Positions 1 to 5,736 are shown, counted from the stretch's first letter. The stretch is 6,097 nt of DNA from Coxiellaceae bacterium (GCA_003450655.1 DMFG01000019.1:1-6097), one strand, 5' to 3'. The notes: generated by a model not told the origin, from the sequence alone. Made by a program: numbers and translations.

Positions 1-186
1 CGATTTGAATCAACGATTCATATTCAAACAAACTCCTCTAAGATTGATGCAAAAGATATCTTAGAGATCATGTCACTTGCAGCCTCAGTAGGAACAACCA
101 TCACCCTGTTATGTGATGGACCTGATGAATCAAGCGCCATGCAAGCGATCAGCGATCTGATCAATAGAAAGTTTGATGAGGAATAA
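1..186 (+). CDS. ptsO: HPr/NPr-family phosphocarrier protein, C-terminal part (5' end outside window)
   Basis: The reading frame is open from base 1 and ends in TAA at 184-186, giving the last 61 residues of a protein whose family is usually about 85-95 residues. The visible part fits the second half of HPr-like proteins. A strand is followed by KIDAKDILEIMSLAAS (the helix after the regulatory-serine position), then a GTTITLLCDGPDE strand-turn, then a final amphipathic helix ending in LINRKFDEE. The acidic tail after a Phe resembles NPr of the nitrogen-related PTS (E. coli NPr ends in GFDED) more than sugar-PTS HPr. In the family, such proteins accept phosphate from EI-Ntr on a conserved His near residue 15 and pass it to EIIA-Ntr (PtsN) in the cytoplasm. 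That His lies outside the window, so catalytic competence cannot be checked. No clear rho-independent terminator follows. The assignment to the HPr family is firm; NPr rather than HPr is an inference from the tail. Confidence 0.85.
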   Translation, partial: RFESTIHIQTNSSKIDAKDILEIMSLAASVGTTITLLCDGPDESSAMQAISDLINRKFDEE

Positions 187-323
187 GTAACATCAAACCA
201 TATCATTCACAACGAACTTTCCGAAGAACCATTTATCTCTAAGAATAACTTCCTTACTGAGATTCTAAATAAAACCCATCACTGACAGCACTATTCACTA
301 GTGATATATTTCAGCTCGACCAT

Positions 324-560
324 TTGTGGGACACAACTTATGATATTCCTGTTATTTCTGAAGTTGCCGAATTCATTGCTAACATTAACAGCAATGTTAC
401 ATTTACAGCCCAAATTATAAAATCATACCGCCGAAAACAGGTGGAAGATGTCAGCATTGGTATGTTTACCGTACTTTTTTGCACAGAAATCTGCTGGATA
501 GCCTATGCAATACCAACTGGAGCAAAAAATCTCTCAGCAAAAAGATGCTCACTGATTTGA
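324..560 (+). pseudogene. SemiSWEET / PQ-loop (MtN3-saliva) sugar transporter remnant
   Basis: A 78-codon frame opens with TTG at 324. Residues 14-63 (about 363-512) read like the first two helices of a bacterial SemiSWEET: EFIANINSNVTFTAQIIKSY, then RRKQVEDVSIGMF, then a Trp-containing helix CTEICWIAYAI. Complete SemiSWEETs are about 85-95 residues with three transmembrane helices and work as dimers that move sugars through the inner membrane. Here the third helix is absent: after AYAI the frame gives only PTGAKNLSAKRCSLI and stops. The other two forward frames downstream do not restore it. The signature Pro-Gln at the first helix is Ala-Gln, helix 1 is unusually polar, no in-frame ATG precedes the homologous part, and no Shine-Dalgarno is seen. 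The tail overlaps the 3' end of the opposing epimerase gene by 12 bp. It is best read as a truncated, decaying gene; the boundaries of the remnant are approximate. A functional short protein is possible but unlikely. Confidence 0.6.
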
Positions 561-1475
561 AGGTCGAGACAAAAAGCCAGCCAGATCAGGATCATTAAAA
601 ACAAACCCTTCATCTTGCAGCCGTTGGCTAACGACATGCTGCCCAGAGAGTAATAACTCCCCTCCCATTTGCCCAAATAACGCTTTCACAACACATTCAG
701 GCAGCGTCAAAATACGTGGGCGAGACACACTTCGCGATAAGGCTTGCGCAAAATCACGCTGACTGACCACACCTGGAGAAACAATATTAATAGGCCCAGA
801 ACAATCCGGGTGCGCGATGATAAATTCTATCGCTCGAACAACATCATCCAGACTAACCCATGATAAAGGCTGCTGACCAGTTGCTAACACAGTACCTAAA
901 CCCATCTTAAAACTTGGCAATAGTTTTTTTAACATACCTCCACTTCGGTCAAGTACAACACCAAAACGACACATCACGACCGACAAGCCGGCTTGAATAG
1001 CAGGAGATAGCGCACCCTCCCACTCTATACCGACCTTACTAATAAAGTCAGTTGGCAGTTCAGGAATCAGAGAGCTCTCATCAAAGCGCATTGACTGCTG
1101 CTTATCCAGTGACCCAGCTATGCCATAAACACCAATAGCGCTGGCATTAATGATTCTAGGCGCCTGGTCTCCCAAACGCACACAAGCTAATACCAATTGT
1201 TCTGTTGTAGAGACCCGCGATTGAATAATCTCTGCCTGTCTCTTAGAGCTCCATCGCCCTTCTGCAATATTAGCACCCGCTAAATTAATAATAACATCAC
1301 ATTCTGCAATCTGATTATCGGTCAACGAAGGCCATGTCACTGCTGTATACTGATTTCCATAGGACTGCTTAAGATTATTGAGCGACCTACCTAATAAAAC
1401 AAGATCATAACGCTCAAATGCTCTGACAAGTGCCGAACCCACGAAACCTGTTGCTCCACTGATTAAGACTTTCAC
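549..1475 (-). CDS. TIGR01777 / SDR39U1-family NAD(P)-binding epimerase (YfcH-like)
   Basis: This is a complete atypical short-chain dehydrogenase/reductase of about 308 residues, normal for the family. Residues (from the GTG start) show the nucleotide-binding GATGFVG at 7-13 and NLAGANIAEGRW at 65-76. NASAIGVYG at 110-118 carries the active-site Ser and Tyr region. RFGVVLD at 170-176 is followed by SGGMLKKLLP, then SWVSLDDVVRAIEF at 205-218. The C-terminal DUF1731-type module is MGGELLLSGQHVVSQRLQ at 270-287 with a PDL motif near the end. Members are often annotated as 'epimerase' or 'cell division inhibitor SulA'; the substrate is not established, and the SulA label is not supported here. 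The frame can be extended to ATG at 1481, but the Shine-Dalgarno AAGAGG (minus strand, 1488-1483) is only 1 nt from that ATG and 7 nt from the GTG at 1475. The GTG also gives the family-typical N-terminus MKVLISGATGFVG. The gene is a single-gene unit divergent from the TDT transporter. Confidence 0.93.
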   Translation of the reverse strand: MKVLISGATGFVGSALVRAFERYDLVLLGRSLNNLKQSYGNQYTAVTWPSLTDNQIAECDVIINLAGANIAEGRWSSKRQAEIIQSRVSTTEQLVLACVRLGDQAPRIINASAIGVYGIAGSLDKQQSMRFDESSLIPELPTDFISKVGIEWEGALSPAIQAGLSVVMCRFGVVLDRSGGMLKKLLPSFKMGLGTVLATGQQPLSWVSLDDVVRAIEFIIAHPDCSGPINIVSPGVVSQRDFAQALSRSVSRPRILTLPECVVKALFGQMGGELLLSGQHVVSQRLQDEGFVFNDPDLAGFLSRPSNQ

Positions 1476-1481
1476 ATCCAT

Positions 1482-1587
1482 ACCTCTTAAATAAGTTGTG
1501 ATATCAGATTACAATCAACCCTCGATGATTTCAAATGGTTAAAAAAACGCGTAACATCATCATAGGTTAAAAACAGAAGGACCTAGG
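1482..1587. promoter_or_regulatory. Divergent intergenic region between epimerase and TDT transporter genes
   Basis: This short AT-rich spacer must hold the start signals of both flanking genes. On the minus strand a candidate promoter is TTGAAA (1534-1529) and TGTAAT (1513-1508). It matches 10 of 12 consensus positions, but the 15-nt spacer is short. On the plus strand the best pair is TTTCAA (1529-1534) and TAACAT (1552-1557), with 17 nt between them but only 7 of 12 matches. If both are real, the two -35 boxes are the same bases. A perfect 8-bp palindrome TGATATCA lies at 1499-1506, close to the minus-strand -10. The transporter has a good Shine-Dalgarno, AAGGA at 1577-1581, 6 nt before its ATG. 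The promoter calls are consensus matching only. Confidence 0.3.
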
Positions 1588-2529
1588 ATGTATTTTTTAA
1601 AACACTACCCTACACCTGCATCTGGATTAGCTTTAGGCATATTATCAATCAGTGGGTTTTGGGCATTTTTTATTGCGAACCCCATCATTGCCCATGGATT
1701 TGTCACCATACTTGGCACAATAAGCTTATTATTATTAATACCCACTATCATAAAATTGCTCATAATACCCAAAGAACTCAGCAATGCCCTAAAAAAGCCA
1801 AGTGTTAGCTGCATATTACCCACCATCTCAATGAGCCTTATGCTAATCAGTCATGCTTTTAATGGGCTTGGCATTCTATTTTCATCCACTTGCTGGCTCA
1901 TCGCGATTGCAGTTCATGCGATGTTGTTGATGTTTTTTATCCTTTACAGAGCAAAAGACTTTCAATCAAAAGATGTCGAACCTAGCTGGTTTATTCCACC
2001 GGTTGGCATGGCTGTAGCCTGTTTGACAACCCCTAACAACGATTTACTTTTAGTATCACAAGGCATTTGTCTATTAACTGCGATAGGGTACATCATCATT
2101 TTTTCCGTGATTGTCAAAGAATTCATCAAAAACACATTTAAAACCAATGCTGCCCACCCTGCATCTGCTGTTTTAGCAGCGCCTGCTAGCTTACTCCTAG
2201 CAGGTTATCTCAGCATATCTCATGAACCACAACCACTCTTCATCATTATTCTCTACACCACAGCTATCATAAAAACATCTACTGTTTATCTATTAACGCC
2301 GAAACTAATCCGCTTACCCTTCCATCCCTCTTGCGCATGCCTCACATTCCCGCTCGCCATTTCCGCTATCGCAAGTTTAAAAGTCAGTCAATGGATGCTC
2401 TCCTTACATGCACTAGCAGGCTATAGTCACCTCATAGAACTACTCGCTATTATTCAAGGCATCGCCTGTTCATACATCATTACACTCATATTTATCCGGT
2501 ATATCCGTTTCATTGTAAGCAAATATTAG
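1588..2529 (+). CDS. TDT-family (SLAC1/TehA-type) inner-membrane transporter
   Basis: A 313-residue, very hydrophobic protein of normal length for the tellurite-resistance/dicarboxylate transporter (TDT) superfamily, which includes E. coli TehA, yeast Mae1 and plant SLAC1. Family hallmarks are present in order: PTPASGLALGILSISGFW at residues 8-25 (helix 1), EPSWFIPPVGMAVA at 131-144, and SAVLAAPASLLLAGYL at 193-208. LTFPLAISAIAS at 252-263 is helix 9, where Phe254 aligns by eye with the pore-gating Phe of SLAC1 (SFP motif). Roughly ten membrane spans can be drawn, consistent with the trimeric anion-channel fold. Known members carry anions such as malate, chloride or nitrate, or give tellurite or sulfite tolerance; the substrate here cannot be told from sequence. 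The start is ATG with AAGGA 6 nt upstream. It is apparently monocistronic: the next recognised gene on the strand begins about 590 bp later. The coding strand is notably C-rich, unlike the downstream efflux gene. A weak hairpin at 2525-2553 (ATTAG..AAC / GTTCTAAT) overlaps the stop but lacks a T-tract. Confidence 0.9.
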   Translation: MYFLKHYPTPASGLALGILSISGFWAFFIANPIIAHGFVTILGTISLLLLIPTIIKLLIIPKELSNALKKPSVSCILPTISMSLMLISHAFNGLGILFSSTCWLIAIAVHAMLLMFFILYRAKDFQSKDVEPSWFIPPVGMAVACLTTPNNDLLLVSQGICLLTAIGYIIIFSVIVKEFIKNTFKTNAAHPASAVLAAPASLLLAGYLSISHEPQPLFIIILYTTAIIKTSTVYLLTPKLIRLPFHPSCACLTFPLAISAIASLKVSQWMLSLHALAGYSHLIELLAIIQGIACSYIITLIFIRYIRFIVSKY

Positions 2530-3035
2530 AGAACCAGCCATTTACGTTCTAATCAATATCCCGAATCACATACACTTAGTCTATAACAATCATTATGAAT
2601 GGATAGTTATTTAAAGTAATGAGCCTATTGATAAGCATGAATACATATCTATTTTGACTAATGTTATTTAATCATTCACTTAGAAAACCCATGCAATAAA
2701 GCTAAAATACGCTGAAATAATGCATAATGAATAGCCGAACTTTTATATTAAAATCTCATCGCCATATCACATATATCAACACATTAACTTCAATAAAAAA
2801 ATATATGCCAGAAAAGTTCAATATCATACAATTAGAAATTGATCGAACAAAGTGCCAAATAACGATTTTTCATACCTCGTTAAAACAAAGAATCGGTAGC
2901 AACCCGTTTGCCACGACATGCAAAAAGCCATTCTACACAGTACGTTCGCTTAATATTTTAGTATTGATTACTATCAAATTATATGAAGTGAATCTTAAGA
3001 ACCTCAATACCCAACTATATATCACCATAACTGAC
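2530..3035. other. AT-rich spacer upstream of marR, no recognised gene
   Basis: This stretch between the TDT transporter and the marR promoter is strongly AT-rich and contains no sequence I recognise as coding, RNA or mobile DNA. The only long forward frame (2727-3122) is described separately as doubtful. Possible promoter-like hexamers occur, for example TTGACT at 2654-2659 and TAAAAT at 2703-2708, but none pairs with a partner at proper spacing. A TTGAT-N4-ATCAA palindrome at 2964-2977 belongs to the marR control region. The length of the spacer suggests decayed genes or an insertion scar, which is inference. Confidence 0.5.
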
Positions 3036-3122
3036 TTGCGAAGCACTGCTTCACATGTTAAAGTGCAAATACGAAGCAAAGCTTCGCTATTGATCGATAT
3101 CAATAATAAGAGGTATAAATAA
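2727..3122 (+). CDS. Doubtful hypothetical protein (131 codons)
   Basis: An uninterrupted frame starts at ATG 2727 and ends with a TAA whose last A is the first base of the marR ATG (TAATG), an arrangement that can signal translational coupling. Against it, there is no Shine-Dalgarno before this ATG or before the internal ATG at 2805. The product is a Lys/Ile/Thr/Arg-rich chain without signal peptide, membrane span or recognisable motif. Its last third runs through the predicted marR promoter and its palindromes. I do not recognise the protein. It is kept as a low-confidence entry because the overlap with marR is exact and the frame is long for such AT-rich DNA; chance is the more likely explanation. 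Confidence 0.15.
   Translation: MNSRTFILKSHRHITYINTLTSIKKYMPEKFNIIQLEIDRTKCQITIFHTSLKQRIGSNPFATTCKKPFYTVRSLNILVLITIKLYEVNLKNLNTQLYITITDLRSTASHVKVQIRSKASLLIDINNKRYK
2964..2977. promoter_or_regulatory. TTGAT-N4-ATCAA palindrome (distal operator candidate)
   Basis: This is a perfect 5-bp inverted repeat with a 4-bp spacer (TTGAT tact ATCAA). The same half-sites and spacer recur at 3089-3104 just before marR; the two centres are 126 bp apart, close to 12 helical turns. Short AT-rich palindromes of this size are typical of MarR-family binding sites. Binding by the downstream regulator is inferred, not shown. Confidence 0.35.
3036..3064 (+). promoter_or_regulatory. Predicted sigma70-type promoter of the marR-efflux operon
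   Basis: The -35 box TTGCGA (3036-3041, 4 of 6 matches) and the -10 box TAAAGT (3059-3064, 4 of 6) are separated by exactly 17 nt. The -10 is preceded by TG plus one base (3056-3058), an extended -10 that compensates for imperfect hexamers. Transcription would start near 3071, giving a leader of about 50 nt. One palindrome lies between -35 and -10, and two more cover the start and leader. That is a layout expected of a repressed promoter. Confidence 0.42.
3040..3052. promoter_or_regulatory. GAAGCA-C-TGCTTC palindrome in promoter spacer (operator candidate)
   Basis: This is a perfect 6-bp inverted repeat around one central base, lying between the predicted -35 and -10 boxes and overlapping the -35 end. 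It shares its GAAGC-N3-GCTTC core with a second copy at 3073-3085, whose centre is 33 bp away, about three helical turns. A bound regulator here would block RNA polymerase directly. The identity of the binder is inferred to be the adjacent MarR protein. Confidence 0.45.
3072..3086. promoter_or_regulatory. CGAAGC-AAA-GCTTCG palindrome at the predicted transcription start
   Basis: This is a perfect 6-bp inverted repeat with a 3-base centre and is the second copy of the GAAGC-N3-GCTTC unit. It would cover about +1 to +15 of the marR-efflux transcript. It could instead fold as a small RNA hairpin in the leader, but it has no following T-run, so it is not a terminator. An operator is the favoured reading because of the repetition and placement. 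Confidence 0.42.
3088..3105. promoter_or_regulatory. TATTGAT-N4-ATCAATA palindrome before marR (operator candidate)
   Basis: These are perfect 7-bp arms around CGAT, ending 2 nt before the marR Shine-Dalgarno (AAGAGG, 3108-3113) and 16 nt before the ATG. It contains the TTGAT-N4-ATCAA core also found at 2964-2977. Symmetry, AT-richness and length fit a MarR-family site. Its position in the leader would allow a transcription roadblock. Confidence 0.45.
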
Positions 3123-3574
3123 TGATTTATCAGGAACTTAGTGCTATTTGGCGGAAAATTAACCGACAATGGGGACAACAGGTAGAGCCTGTTTTACGTG
3201 ATCTTGGATTAACGCACACTGATCGAATGGTACTAATGACCGTATCAGTGAGACCAGGAGTGAGTAAGACAGAGATCGCAGACTCGATTAATGTGCAACC
3301 GCAAAGTTTAACACGCTCAATAGAGCGATTAGTGCAAAAGGACTTGTTAGTTAAAAAGCCGCATGCGCGAGATGAGCGTGCATTGTGTTTTTCTTTAACA
3401 TCGCAGGCCCAAGAAAAAGTCGAGATGCTGGAAGCGAATAACCAGCGGTTATGGCAAACTATGTTACGTGATTTTAATGCGAGCGAACAAGCGCAGTTGG
3501 AGAAATCACTTGGGCGTATGTTGAATAATTTATTAAAAGCTAATACATCAACGCAAGATAGGAGGCAAGAATGA
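3122..3574 (+). CDS. MarR-family transcriptional regulator
   Basis: A 150-residue protein, the usual size for MarR repressors, which bind DNA as dimers and usually release it when a small aromatic or phenolic ligand or an oxidant binds. The winged helix-turn-helix is clear: helix KTEIADSINV at residues 49-58, recognition helix PQSLTRSIERLVQKD at 60-74, and a beta-wing at 77-93 with the family DxR signature at Asp84-Arg86 (ARDERALCFSLT). Flanking N- and C-terminal helices (about 3-30 and 97-139) form the dimer interface. There is no Cys in the N-terminal or DNA-binding part; one Cys (89) sits in the wing, so a thiol-based sensor of the OhrR type is not suggested. The start is ATG with AAGAGG 8 nt upstream. 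The gene overlaps the following efflux gene by 4 bp (ATGA), so the two are almost certainly cotranscribed. Palindromes in its own promoter point to autoregulation. The ligand is unknown. Confidence 0.93.
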   Translation: MIYQELSAIWRKINRQWGQQVEPVLRDLGLTHTDRMVLMTVSVRPGVSKTEIADSINVQPQSLTRSIERLVQKDLLVKKPHARDERALCFSLTSQAQEKVEMLEANNQRLWQTMLRDFNASEQAQLEKSLGRMLNNLLKANTSTQDRRQE

Positions 3575-4746
3575 CCACATTTCAACGACGATGTATTATC
3601 CTATATGCTTTAATTGCTACACCCTTATCTGGTGCCTGTGTTGATATTTATGTGCCATCATTACCGAGTATTACTCAGCATTTTTCTACAACACAAGCAT
3701 TAGTTCAATTATCGATTAGTATTTATTTGTTGGGCTATGCGGTGTTTAGTTTGTTATTTGGCCCAATTGCAGATACCTACGGTCGTAAGAAACCGCTTTA
3801 TTTCGGGGCTATTTTATTTATTATTAGCAGCTACCTCATTACAAAATCATCCAGTATTGATTTATTTTTGTTTTATCGTTTATTACAAGGCATTGCTATT
3901 GCTGCCATAGCCTCTGTATCTCGAGCAATTATACCAGATGTATTTGAAGGAAAAGCATATCGACATGTGATAAACATGACAACAATTGCCTGGTCAATAG
4001 GACCTATCGTTGCACCTTACATAGGCGGCTATCTTGAGCGCTATATTGGATGGCAAGCATCATTTTATGTGTTAACAGGTTATGGCGCTATTTTATTGTG
4101 CTGCCTCCTATTTCTTTTGCCAGAAACATTAAAAAAGAAAAGTGGTTTTTCCTCAGCTGTTTTGTTTTCACGCTATAAGTCAATGATGTTAAGCCCCATG
4201 TTTGTAGGTGCTGCAATGATTTGTGGTTTAGTCTATTCAAGTATTGTCGTGTTTAATACGATGGCGCCTTTTTTAATACAAGAGGCATTGCATTTCTCTG
4301 CGATCACCTATGGAAAGATGGCATTATTGATGGGATTTGCTTTTTTTCTGGGGAATACAGCTAATCGTCTACTGAATATCAACCAGCAGTATCGATTGCT
4401 TGGTGCATTAGCACTTATGATATCGGGTGTGATAATTGGGCTTTATTTTATGGTAACAGCACCAATGTCCTTATTGCATATTGTGCTGCCTTCATTTTTG
4501 ATTATTTGTGCATCAGGCATTGTGTTTCCTTGCATGTACGGTAGTGCGCTTGGACAATTTCCAGCTTTTGCAGGCACGGTGAGCTCAGTAATGACGTTAT
4601 TATTTGTGTTGACGGCAAGTTTGACGAGTGCTATTTGCAGTGGATTAAAGCTACACAGCCAGGTGCCTTTCATCCTTTTTCTCACAGTAATTGTTATATT
4701 AATTGGTCTGATGTATCGTTTTTTGTTTTTGCGAAAATCAACCTAG
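3571..4746 (+). CDS. Bcr/CflA-family MFS drug efflux transporter
   Basis: A 391-residue major facilitator protein, typical for the Bcr/CflA (12-helix, DHA1) drug:H+ antiporters of the inner membrane. Helix 1 carries DIYVPSLP at residues 25-32, a hallmark of this subfamily. Motif A, GPIADTYGRKKP, lies at 64-75 between helices 2 and 3. Motif B, RLLQG, is at 103-107 in helix 4. The antiporter motif C region, WSIGPIVAPYIGGYL, is at 141-155 in helix 5, followed by LPETL at the end of the first six-helix bundle (183-187). The C-terminal half is hydrophobic and lacks further diagnostic residues. Relatives export bicyclomycin, sulfonamides, chloramphenicol/florfenicol or cysteine; the substrate here is unknown. 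The start ATG overlaps the marR stop, and a strong Shine-Dalgarno AGGAGG (3560-3565, 5 nt spacing) lies inside marR, which supports translational coupling. Regulation is probably repression by the MarR partner. The coding strand is T-rich with balanced to slightly positive G over C, unlike the C-rich TDT gene. Confidence 0.93.
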   Translation: MTTFQRRCIILYALIATPLSGACVDIYVPSLPSITQHFSTTQALVQLSISIYLLGYAVFSLLFGPIADTYGRKKPLYFGAILFIISSYLITKSSSIDLFLFYRLLQGIAIAAIASVSRAIIPDVFEGKAYRHVINMTTIAWSIGPIVAPYIGGYLERYIGWQASFYVLTGYGAILLCCLLFLLPETLKKKSGFSSAVLFSRYKSMMLSPMFVGAAMICGLVYSSIVVFNTMAPFLIQEALHFSAITYGKMALLMGFAFFLGNTANRLLNINQQYRLLGALALMISGVIIGLYFMVTAPMSLLHIVLPSFLIICASGIVFPCMYGSALGQFPAFAGTVSSVMTLLFVLTASLTSAICSGLKLHSQVPFILFLTVIVILIGLMYRFLFLRKST

Positions 4747-4783
4747 ATATTGTATATTTTTAATTTTTTCAGCCCAATATTCT

Positions 4784-4830
4784 GAACTAAAATGTCCCGG
4801 AAAAGCGTCTTTCCCAGAACATTTTAGCTC
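4784..4830. repeat. Long imperfect inverted repeat between convergent genes
   Basis: The arms CTAAAATGT (4787-4795) and ACATTTTAG (4819-4827) are perfectly complementary. They extend outward to 12 bp with one mismatch (4784-4795 with 4819-4830), and an inner GGAAA / TTTCC stem (4799-4803, 4810-4814) closes a 6-nt loop. It sits midway between the 3' ends of the efflux gene and the NmrA-like gene, where a bidirectional terminator would be expected. However, the flanking tracts have the opposite polarity. T-rich DNA (4755-4769) lies on the left and an A-run (4835-4842) on the right, so neither strand has a U-run after the hairpin. It may act through RNA folding, or be a small insertion or repeat footprint. 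Confidence 0.5.
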
Positions 4831-4851
4831 AAATAAAAAAAACTCTAACCT

Positions 4852-5736
4852 CTAAACTTGACTAGACCAAATGTTTAAGTGTGATAGATTCCTTTTAATA
4901 TAGGAAGAAAAGCTCGACGTTGCTTGACCCATATAATGGTAATAATCGGAAGAATAGACCTCGCATTCACCTTGCGACCAAAGATCAAAGGTTTCCAGCT
5001 GCTGTGTAATACGCTGAGGGGTATATCCACTTTGCGCTAAACGACGAGCATAAACAGCTGCGTCCTCCCTGACACAAACAATATTTTTATGGAGATAGTG
5101 GCTTAATGACTTAACAGAATCACTCATTGAATAGGCTTGTGAGCCTGTTAATGTAGCAACGATATTATGCATCGACGGTTCTGCAATCGATTTTACTGCA
5201 AATAGAGCAATATCATCAACATCGATAAAAGTCACCACACTATCATGAGTGACTGCTGAGATTAACTGTAGCTCATCTCCACACACAACAGCTGGCAGAT
5301 AGGTAAATCGCGACATGAAAAAATTAGGTCTAATTATCGCGTATGAACAACCAATCGATTGTATCATCGTTTCAATGATTTTTTTTGAGTGTGAAAAAAC
5401 AGAAGTTTGTTGTTCATCATACATCGCTGAGATATAGATGATGTGAGAAACAGCATACTGTTTAGCGAGCGATATGATCACTGTTGCGTGTTTCACTTCA
5501 TCGTCATTTCTAGGCAAAGCGAGATAAAGAATATCCGTATCTTTCATAGCACTCGATAAAGCAGATTCGTTCGCATACTCAAAACACGTCACTTTATCTG
5601 AAAAAGCATCCACTCGATCAATTTTTTTACTATCACGAATCACCGATTCAATATAAAAAGCATCAGAATGAGCTAGACACTGAAGAAAAGCAAACCCTGT
5701 TTTACCCGCGGCGCCCAGCACTAATATTTTTCGCAT
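4852..5736 (-). CDS. NmrA-like / atypical SDR NAD(P)-binding protein
   Basis: A 294-residue protein of the NmrA/HSCARG/QOR2-like branch of atypical short-chain dehydrogenases, normal length. The N-terminus is a Rossmann unit with GAAGKTG at residues 8-14 after a hydrophobic strand (KILVLGAAG) and Arg34 after strand 2, favouring NADP(H). Further family signs are DILYLALP at 68-75, HIIYISAM at 98-105, SYAIIRPNFFMSRF at 131-144 and VTFIDVDDIALFAV at 168-181. The classical Tyr-x3-Lys catalytic pair is not evident, as in NmrA-type redox sensors. Relatives either reduce quinones or sense the NADP(H) state and control regulators; which applies here is open. The start ATG has a Shine-Dalgarno GAGG 5 nt upstream. 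It is convergent with the marR-efflux operon, so shared function is only suggested by closeness. Note that the C-terminal 40 residues are Ser/Tyr-rich and not typical of any subgroup I know. Confidence 0.85.
   Translation of the reverse strand: MRKILVLGAAGKTGFAFLQCLAHSDAFYIESVIRDSKKIDRVDAFSDKVTCFEYANESALSSAMKDTDILYLALPRNDDEVKHATVIISLAKQYAVSHIIYISAMYDEQQTSVFSHSKKIIETMIQSIGCSYAIIRPNFFMSRFTYLPAVVCGDELQLISAVTHDSVVTFIDVDDIALFAVKSIAEPSMHNIVATLTGSQAYSMSDSVKSLSHYLHKNIVCVREDAAVYARRLAQSGYTPQRITQQLETFDLWSQGECEVYSSDYYHYMGQATSSFSSYIKRNLSHLNIWSSQV

Noticed and set aside
24..206. 60-codon minus-strand frame
   Set aside because: It lies antisense over the clear HPr/NPr coding frame, has no family resemblance, and is a shadow.
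278..305. Possible terminator after the HPr/NPr gene (ATCACT / AGTGAT)
   Set aside because: The stem is only 6 bp with a 16-nt loop, lies about 90 bp after the stop, and is not followed by a T-run.
1497..1513. CRP-like site (TGTGA ... TTACA) in the divergent promoter
   Set aside because: The spacing between half-sites is 7 rather than 6 and the second half deviates, so it is below what I would call a CRP site.
1605..1826. Minus-strand frame inside the TDT transporter (also 1962-2147)
   Set aside because: Both are antisense to a well-supported membrane protein gene; their hydrophobicity simply mirrors the transporter codons.
2933..3178. 81-codon minus-strand frame across the marR start
   Set aside because: It covers the promoter palindromes and the marR N-terminus, shows no motif, and its internal similarity (SEALLR / CEAVLR) comes from the inverted repeats.
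3130..3585. 151-codon minus-strand frame antisense to marR
   Set aside because: It is long, but Cys/Ser-rich without motif and entirely opposite a textbook MarR gene.
4443..4685. 80-codon minus-strand frame inside the efflux gene
   Set aside because: It is antisense to a clear MFS gene and has no recognisable domain.
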